The notes under the pieces were generated by a model that was not told where the DNA came from, made no database searches, and saw only the letters and a program-made list of their open reading frames with translations. A DNA stretch of 64,000 bases, taken from NCBI RefSeq assembly GCF_036785885.1, contig NC_092320.1, forward strand, positions 21,577,557-21,641,556. The letters are read 5' to 3'. A program made the translations under genes and the position numbers. This document shows, piece by piece, positions 57,254 through 64,000 of the stretch (within the stretch, counting starts at the first letter, position 1; each line of letters opens with the position of its first letter). The DNA is from Coffea arabica (taxonomy: Eukaryota > Streptophyta > Magnoliopsida > Gentianales > Rubiaceae).

Positions 57254-60034
57254 ATGATTAAGGCTATGTTTTGGAACGTCAGAGGAGTGGATAATGCTCT
57301 CACCATTGCACGTTTAAGGAAGTTGAAGCGGATGCATCAGGTTTCTTTGCTAGCGATGTGCGAACCAAAGGCGGGTCGCGAGCGGCTTGATTTTATTCGG
57401 AATAGGCTGGGTTTTCGTCATGCTATCTCCAACGATGAGAGTCGGATTTGGGTGACGTATGGGCAAGACTATAGGTGTGATTTGTTGGTTGCCTCACAGC
57501 AGTTCTTGGCGTTGGAGGTTACACATGCTGTTTTCCGTTGCTCTGTTGTAGCGGTCTTTGTCCATGCGTCGTGTGCCTCTCTTGATAGGGAGGTGATGTG
57601 GCAACAGTTAGGAGAGGTGTGCCCTCAAGGGATGCCGGCAATTTTTTTAGGGGATTTTAACGTCATTGTCGGGGCGAATGAAAAGAAAGAGGGTCGCCCA
57701 TTTCGTGCTAGGGAGTCGGAGCCTTTCCTGAGTTTCATGGAGGGTGCTGAGTTAACAGACTTAGGGTTCTTTGGGTCTCAGTTCACCTGGTGCAATAATC
57801 GTTGGGGCAGAGCCAGGGTTTGGAAACGCCTGGACAGGGTACTCGTTAACCAGGATTGGTCGAGTTTAGGGGTGAACACGACGGTGGCTCATTTGAATAG
57901 GGTTGCCTCTGATCATTCCCCCTTGTTATTGTCTTGTTCTTTGGCCATGGGTGGGGCGCCTAAGAGTTTTCGTTTCTTGGACGTTTGGAGGGCACATGCT
58001 GATTTTCATAATATAGTTCGTCAAGCGTGGGAGGTGGAGTGTGATGGGCGGCCCATTCGGGTTCTACTTGCGAAGTTAAAGGCGGTCAAGCAGGCTTTGC
58101 GTACATGGAATAAGGAGACATTTGGCAACATTTTTGACCGTGTTAAGGAAGATGAGGCAACAGTGTTGGCACTGGAACGCTCTTTGGAGGAATGTCCCTC
58201 GGGGGAGGGTGAATTCCAGCTCCTCCGGGCGCAAGGGGCGCCCAAGATGTCCCTGTTACGGGAGGCCGTTTACTGGCATCAGAAGGCACGGCTTCGGTGG
58301 CTTAGGGAAGGCGATGCCAATTCCAAATTCTTCCATGCGCAAGTAAAGCAGCGGAGGGCTCGGTCTTTCATCCATCGGATGAAGGATACGAATGGGGTAT
58401 GGACGGAAGAGCCCTCCAGGATTGAAGAGTTGGCGACCACTTTCTTTGCGGACATTTTGTCGCAACCAGGACATGGGCCGATGGATCTTTCGATGCTAGA
58501 GGTTATACCTTCGGTTATCACTGTGCAAGATAACATGGAGCTTCAGCAGTTTCCGACGGAGGAGGAAGTCAAGGCTGTGGTTTTTCAACTAGATGGTGGT
58601 AGTAGTCCGAGTCCGGATGGTTTCACAGGATCATTCTTCACTTCATGTTGGGATATTGTGAAGGAGGAGGTCTATCGGGTTGTTTGTGATTTTTTTGCAG
58701 GTGCAGAGCTGTCTTGGGGGTACACTGCTACGTGGTTGGCCCTGATCCCTAAGACTCCTGGGCCGTCATCCTTCTCAGACTTTTGCCCTATCAGCTTGTG
58801 TAACTTTGTTAATAAAATTACATCTGGTCTGTTGGCGCGACGTTTGGAGCGTGTTTTGCCATGACTTATCTCGCAACAGCAGAGTGGCTTTGTGAAGAGT
58901 CGCCAGATATCGGATAACATACTTTTGGCCTTAGAGATGTGTTCAGCCTTGGGGAAGAAGGTACGGGGATCCAATGTTGTCCTTAAATTGGACATGGCCA
59001 AGGCATATGATCGGGTATCGTGGAATTTCTTGATCCAGGTCATGCGTAGGTTTGGGTTTGGGGAGCAATGGCTGGATATGGTTTGGAGGTTAATTTCTTC
59101 GTGCCACTTCTCAGTATTGGTTAACGGAAAGTCGTGTGGTTTTTTCCATTCGTCTCGGGGTCTACGGCAAGGGGACCCATTATCCCCGGCTTTATTTATT
59201 ATAGCGGCTGAGGTGTTGTCTAGAAGCTTGAATGAGTTACCGGGGGAGTCGAGGTTTGCTCCATTCTTCGTGACGCGGGAATGCCCTTCTCTCACGCATC
59301 TTAACGGTGGTAAGCGGTCCCTTGGGTGTGTCATGCGGGTGCTGGAGGGCTATCAGGGGGTGTCTGGGCAGTTGGTGAATGTTGCAAAGAGCTGTTTTCT
59401 GGTAGATAGGAGGGTCTCGTTGGTCCGTCGGAGGTTAATTGAGCAGGTCACTAGGTTCCCTGCTAAGACTTTGCTAGTAACCTATTTGGGTTGCCCATTG
59501 TTTGGGGGGAGAAGAGTGAGGTCTTTATTCGCTGAGTTACTCTCCAAAGTATCTCACCGAATTTCGTCTTGGCAGGGCCGATGGTTATCAATGAGTGCGC
59601 GGGCATTGCTTATTAAGCATGTATTTTCGTCCATGCCGATTCATATGCTGGCAGTTTTGGAACCTCCAAGGGGGATCATCTCTGACCTCGAGCGGATGCT
59701 TGCTAGATTCTTTTGGGGCGAATCGGAATTTGGTGCCAAACGTCATTGGGCGATGTGGGAGAAGCTTTGCTTCCCGGAGGAGGAAAGGGGGGTTGGGTTT
59801 CGGTCCCTCCAGGCGGTCGTTGCGACGTTCTCCTGTAAATTATGGTGGATGTTTCGGTGTGGTCAATCTCTTTGGGCGAAATTTATGAGAGCACGATATT
59901 TTGGGTCTCGACACCCGAATCAAGCTCCGTTTCCTGCTCAGCTGTCTGCTAGTTGCAAGCGTATGCTTGGGGTCCGGTCGACGATGGAGCAATGGTTAAA
60001 GTTGGATCTTTCTAGGGGAGAGGTGGCTTTTTGA
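57254..60034 (+). pseudogene. LINE ORF2: APE endonuclease and reverse transcriptase
   Basis: Starts at MIKAMFWNVRG (57254). Endonuclease motifs are 'WNVRG', 'CEPK', 'FLGDFNVI' (about 57645) and 'SDHSPLL' (about 57909). RT signatures are 'WLALIPKT', 'SGFVKSRQISDNIL', 'KLDMAKAYDRVSW' (motif A) and 'RGLRQGDPLSPALF' (motif B). A stop at 58862-58864 interrupts 'RVLP/LISQQ', and another at 60032-60034 falls where relatives read 'FWWDNW'. Between 'CPSLTHL' and 'NGGKRSLG' (about 59300) the expected catalytic (F/Y)ADD motif C is missing through an in-frame deletion, so the polymerase is dead. Confidence 0.9.
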
Positions 60035-61352
60035 TGGGACAACTGGAGTGGTTTGGGCCCTTTGGCATGGCGGTATCCTGATTTGGCGTCAAATGCAATG
60101 GTCTCGGATTTTCTACGGGAGGGTCAATGGGACTACTTGGCTTTAGCGGGGTTCCCCTCGGAGATTATAGAGATGGTTCAAGGGTCCTTCTTTTGTTTTG
60201 GATCGGACCCGATGCTTTGGTCTGGAGCTTGGATCCCTCAGGGGTTTTTCGTTGAGGTCTGCTTATCAGCTTGTTCGCCCGGCTCGGGCGCGCTCCTGGG
60301 TGTGTTCCTATATTTGGCAGTCGTCCGTTCCGCGGAAATTTTCCTTCTTCATGTGGCGTTTACTAAATGGCCATCTGCCAGTGGATGATGTGCTGCGGAA
60401 ATTCCAGATTCATGGTCCTTCTAAGTGTCATTGTTGCTCGCCGGCCCAAGGTGAAACGTTGCAGCATGTGTTCTCTACTGGTCAATTGGCGGGTGTGACG
60501 ACTTGGATGTTCTTTGAGCGCTCCTTAGGAGTGTCTGTACGAGGTGTGGCCGTTAGGTCTCGATGTTCTGATTGGTGGATGTCCCCTGTTAAAGGGAAGG
60601 CGCTCTGCTGGGTGTCCCGGATTCTTCCGGTCCTAATTCTATGGTTCTTATGGTGTGCCAGGAATGCATCCACGTTTGAGGGGTGCAAGGTTTCTGGGTT
60701 TCAGGTTCGGGTTTCTATCTGTTCCGAATTGTAAAGGTTAGCTCAAATCCACTTTCCAGGGATCGCGCGTTTGCCTTGCCAGTGGGAGGGGTTCCTAGAG
60801 GTTTTATCTTCGGCCAGAAGGGTGTTAGTAGCTAAGGCGGTGAGGTGGACTTTCCCTGTGGAGGGTTCTTTTAAGCTTAACACTGACGGTTGTTCTATGG
60901 TCGGTGGTAGTGGGGGCGGTGGGGTGATTAGGGATTCGAGGGGAAAACTCATTATTGCTTTTGCGGATTCTTTTGGCTCTCTGGATTCCCTGCAAGCTGA
61001 GGCTCGGGCTCTCTTGTTAGGGCTTCAGCTGGGGTACAGCTTAGGGATTTCGCAGATGTTTGTTGAATCTGATTGCTTGGTCTTAGTCAATTGTCTAAAG
61101 GGGGTTTGGGGGGTTCTTGCGGTGATTTGGCCAGTTGTTCGTGCTGTTCGTCTGGTTACTTCTGCTGGCCATCAGTTTGGTCATTGCTACTGGGAGGGGA
61201 ACATGGTGGCGGACTCGCTCGCAACGTTTGGGGTGGAGTGTGGCTCTCGATCTATTTTCATGTCAGCGTCTCAGTTGCCCTTGCGCTCCAGGGGGCTTTT
61301 ATCTCTGGACATGCAGAATTTTTGTAGTTTTCGTTTTTCTCTTAGGATGTAG
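60035..61352 (+). pseudogene. LINE ORF2 C-terminus: zf-RVT and RNase H
   Basis: 'WDNWSGLGPLAWRYPDLA' is followed, after one or two frame changes near 60205-60260, by the zf-RVT block ('SLRSAYQLVRPAR', 'FFMWRLLNGHLPVDDVL', 'CHCCSPAQGETLQHVF'). Another break near 60734 precedes the RNase H domain (60840-61260). Its acidic residues are visible in 'KLNTDGC', 'QAEARALLLGL', 'VESDCLVLV' and 'NMVADSLATFG'. This RVT_3-type RNase H is a known optional domain of plant L1 lineages. Confidence 0.85.
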
Positions 61353-61444
61353 GGATTTGGATGATTCCTTGGCATTGTGTTCTGGTTTATGAATAAAACA
61401 GGTTTTTTTTTTATAAAATAAAAAAAATAAAAAAAATAAATTCT
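61353..61444 (+). other. LINE 3' UTR and A-rich tail
   Basis: Short 3' end with 'gaataaaa', then T- and A-rich runs ending in (AAATAAA)n, joined to the target duplication. Confidence 0.8.
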
Positions 61445-62675
61445 ATTAGTAGACATATATAATTATTAGTATAATTGATAATATCAATTATATTGCATAT
61501 ATTAATATACATTATATAATACATATAACTAATAATATCATTATCATAAGTTTATAACTAATTAAATTAAATATTATATATATAATTATATACATATATA
61601 TATTTTTTTTTTTGCGGGTGGCGGGGCAGAGGTATAATTCCCCGCCCCCGTTTCTAAATGGGGGGAAAAATTCCCCCCACCCCCGCCCCTGCCCCAACTC
61701 CTGCCACAAGAGCCCTCCGCAAGGCGGGTGCCCGCGCATTGCCATCCTTAGTAACAACCTTTTCTGTTATCCATTCGATCAAATTCAAATGGAAATGAGA
61801 AAAAGGGCAAAACCTTTCATTAGCCATTAATATGGCCCAAAAATCTCCTACATGACTATAATACTCTATTCTGAATCTATCTTTTCCTTTTTGACTATAA
61901 TACTCTTTCTGCCTTTACTTGTCACTGTACTATCCAAAAAAGTCTTGAATACTTAACATAAAATTGACAATATTTCCAAATATGAGAGCAAAAGTTTTGA
62001 ATAATTAACATAACCCTGACGATATTTCCAAAGATGAGAGCAAAATCTAAAATTTGACCGTTCATCTCCATTCCAATTGCAGTAATTTTCTCTTTGTAAT
62101 GCTTTACTTCTTATTAAAAAAAAGGAAAATAAGGAAAAACTCACTACAAATCTAGGGAAATTGGAATTATACCAACACGAAAGCAAAGTCTAAAATTTTG
62201 ATTGTTCATCTCCATTCCAGTTGTGGTGATTTTCTCTTTTTGATGCTCTCTTTCCTATTAAAAAAAAAAAAGAAAAAGCTCACTACAAATCTAGCAATAT
62301 TGAAATTATTAGTATGTTTGTACAAAACTCTCGATCACTTGTTCATTCAATTAATTCTTTCCGAAGTTTTAGTTTTGATTTTGTCATACTGCATTGAATG
62401 GGAACTCATTGTGCATATGGCTATATGGGGGGAATAGCATGTAGGGCTGAGGAAAGGTGTCTCCATCACTCTGTTCATTCAATTAATTCTTTCCGAAGTT
62501 TTAGTTTTGATTTTAGGTTGGTTCCTATTAGGGATAAGGTCAGAAGATGAGATTAGTAATAAAATTTGGAGTTGAATCATTGTATGAATATTTTTTGAAA
62601 AAAAATGGTTATTTTGGCAAAAAACTCATTTTTTTAATTTATTCTAATATCCGACAAAAAAGAATACTTTTTAAA

Positions 62676-63166
62676 TCATGCATTTTTCCTTATTTAATAT
62701 ATTTATTATATTTCTTTATTGAAACAAAATTTATACAATAAAACAAAAGCTTGAACGCACTGATCCTTTTCATTCTTTTTTTATTTGTCAATAACCAAAT
62801 AAATTTGCAGAAAAAGTTAAAAAAAAGGGTATTTAAACAAAGAAATCTACAATAAGCTGGCAAGATGTAATGAATTTTATTTAAAATATGTAATTGTAAC
62901 ATGTCTAAGGTTGTGCCTTACTATATTCAAAGTAATAAAGAGGTAAAAAGCTAAAAATCATTATAGAAACAAGTAGAAAACATTTTGCATATGACAGAGT
63001 AGGTGCATGTTGTGTTACTATTAATTGTGAAAGAGTCATCTAAGGGTGCCATGGGTACTCGTTAAAATATACTTAAGATGTTCGAATTTTGAAAAAGTAA
63101 AATTAATTAAAAAAAGTATATAAATATAAGAAATGATAATAAATTTTAGTATGTGTGTGTATATAT
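62676..63166. other. AT-rich intergenic DNA
   Basis: No feature is supported. Confidence 0.4.
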
Positions 63167-63300
63167 ATCTAACTATATAAAAGTGGGTGTTGCTTGAATG
63201 AACAATAAAAAAGTGTCTTGGTTGGTTATTTGGCCATTGGTCAATTTGTTTGCCCTATTATGGTCCATTTGCTCGGTGTCATGGATTTGGAGGTATTGCT
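63167..63300 (+). mobile_element. Helitron-like 5' end (tentative)
   Basis: 'a|tctaactatataaaagtggg' followed by 'tgttgcttgaatgaac' has the TCTA...TATAAAAG form of plant Helitron 5' ends. The 3' end is not in the window. Confidence 0.3.
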
Positions 63301-63309
63301 TTAGCCTTA

Positions 63310-64000
63310 GGGGTCCGTTTGTTTAAGGTGAAAATATTTTCCAGGAAAATATTTTTCTAATTTCCCGTGTTTGGTTGCACAAAAGTTACTGAAAACATTT
63401 TCTTATGTAAAATATTTTCACTCATCTTATGGAAAACAACTTCCCTTCCAAACTTACTGAAGTTGTTTTCCGAAATGCATGCATCTCACCTGTAATATGT
63501 TCCAAACTTACTGAAAACATCTTGTAGTATGTTCTTTTTTTTTTTTAGTGTAAACAGGAAGACTCGAACCCAAGATCTTTTCCTTACACTCCCTCCCCCG
63601 TGCCACCCAACCCAACCCTCCCCCTAGTATATTCAAAATAAAAAAGAAACCTCATCCTGCTCATCCTATGCTAGTAATTAATTATGTATAATAGGGACAT
63701 TTTTTTCTAGAGAAACTTTCAGCAGTGAAAGTGCAAGATATATGTCACAATAAGCATTGCATGTGATTGATATTTGATACTAAATGACCAACAATTTGTT
63801 TATTGCTTAAGGAGATATTTTTTATTCATATATACATTTTTCCAAGATTTTTTAAAGTTAAACAATGAGATAAATTTTCTTATTTTGCATGGGAAGAAGT
63901 ATGTAATTATAATATGTAGAAAGTAAAGATAGAGATAAAAGTGAAAATATTTCAAAAGTTAAACAAACACCAAAAAAATGAAGTAAGAAAATATTTTCAA
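63310..64000. mobile_element. MITE-like element, runs to window edge (tentative)
   Basis: It starts 'ggggtccgtttgtttaaggtg' with 'aaaatattttcc' repeats, and inverted forms ('gttaaacaaacacc', 'gaaaatattttc') appear at the very end. It may continue beyond 64000. Confidence 0.35.
63540..63632 (-). repeat. SINE-like tRNA-derived fragment
   Basis: Read on the minus strand: '...gggagtgtaaggaaaagatc' then 'ttgggttcgagtcttcctg' and an A/T run. The B box GGTTCGAGTC is clear and the A box is weak ('ggttgggtggcacgg'). Confidence 0.45.

Larger units (their letters stand above)
55515..61444 (+). mobile_element. L1-type LINE with RNase H, nearly full length, inactive
   Basis: About 5.9 kb ending in an A-rich (AAATAAA)n tail. 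An imperfect target duplication is visible: ATTAGGACATAT (55503-55514) and ATTAGTAGACATAT (61445-61458). Domain order is ORF1 (DUF4283, CCHC knuckle), APE endonuclease, reverse transcriptase, zf-RVT and RNase H, as in plant L1 elements with a C-terminal RNase H. G+C content is well above the surrounding DNA. Several stops and frame changes, and loss of the RT (F/Y)ADD block, show it cannot move itself. Confidence 0.95.
55150..61750. mobile_element. hAT-like non-autonomous element interrupted by a LINE
   Basis: TIRs are TAAGGATGGCAACG and, inverted, TAAGGATGGCAATG. The 8-bp duplication GTAACAAC is at 55142-55149 and 61751-61758. Without the LINE it would be about 0.7 kb: G/C-rich ends and an AT-rich core. 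The same element in the same flank is present at 1-597. Confidence 0.85.
55244..62675. repeat. Segment A, copy 2 (with LINE)
   Basis: Homologous to 1-1701 apart from the LINE and a missing stretch of about 54 bp at the insertion point. It ends at TTTTTAAA; copy 1 is followed by the Pack-MULE, copy 2 by 'tcatgcatttttcc'. Confidence 0.85.

Overview
This is a gene-poor, repeat-rich stretch of a plant nuclear genome. The evidence is AT-rich intergenic DNA, GT-AG introns, a UGT71-type glycosyltransferase, an LRR receptor kinase of the EFR/FLS2/Xa21 type, an O-fucosyltransferase relic, and plant-type hAT, CACTA, Mutator, Helitron, L1 and Athila-like elements. A eudicot is likely; an asterid (coffee-like) is only a guess. 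I see no prokaryotic gene, rRNA, true tRNA gene or CRISPR array.

Layout. 1-1701 is a copy (segment A) of sequence found again at 55244-62675. 1702-3504 is a Pack-MULE carrying minus-strand pieces of two secreted-protein genes (EXORDIUM-like and glyoxal-oxidase-like). 3505-10549 is AT-rich DNA with a 0.6-kb TIR element, a Helitron-like end and a 1.9-kb hAT-like element. 10550-11920 is a UGT71-like pseudogene, cut at its 3' end by an LTR-like fragment. 12995-13439 is an LRR-RLK relic, and 14119-19618 (minus) is a nearly complete LRR-RLK gene with four tandem single-LRR exons and two frame-breaking changes. 19893-23690 is a decayed O-fucosyltransferase gene. 24384-30406 is a 6-kb non-autonomous CACTA element. 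30410-39029 holds small TIR elements and a three-level nest (34950-37044). 39030-40457 is the one intact host gene, a UGT71-like glycosyltransferase. 41273-43467 is a Helitron-like element. 43757-52490 is a young Athila-like LTR element with Gag and protease but no polymerase region. 55150-61750 is an hAT-like element split by a 5.9-kb L1-type LINE. 62676-64000 is AT-rich DNA with SINE-like and Helitron-like ends.

How the parts relate. The intact UGT and the broken one are paralogues about 28 kb apart, so this looks like a small glycosyltransferase cluster losing members. The LRR-RLK locus also shows tandem duplication, both of whole genes (relic at 13 kb) and of single LRR exons. Repeats account for more than half of the window. 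Several insertions can be ordered by nesting, by target-site duplications, and by an unfilled copy of the LINE target at 1-1701. I found no clearly new biological system. The best leads are the two-gene Pack-MULE at a segment junction, the amplified LRR exons, the polymerase-less Gag element with its GC-rich block and GC-rich repeats, and the filled/unfilled LINE site. All coordinates and alignments were read by eye.
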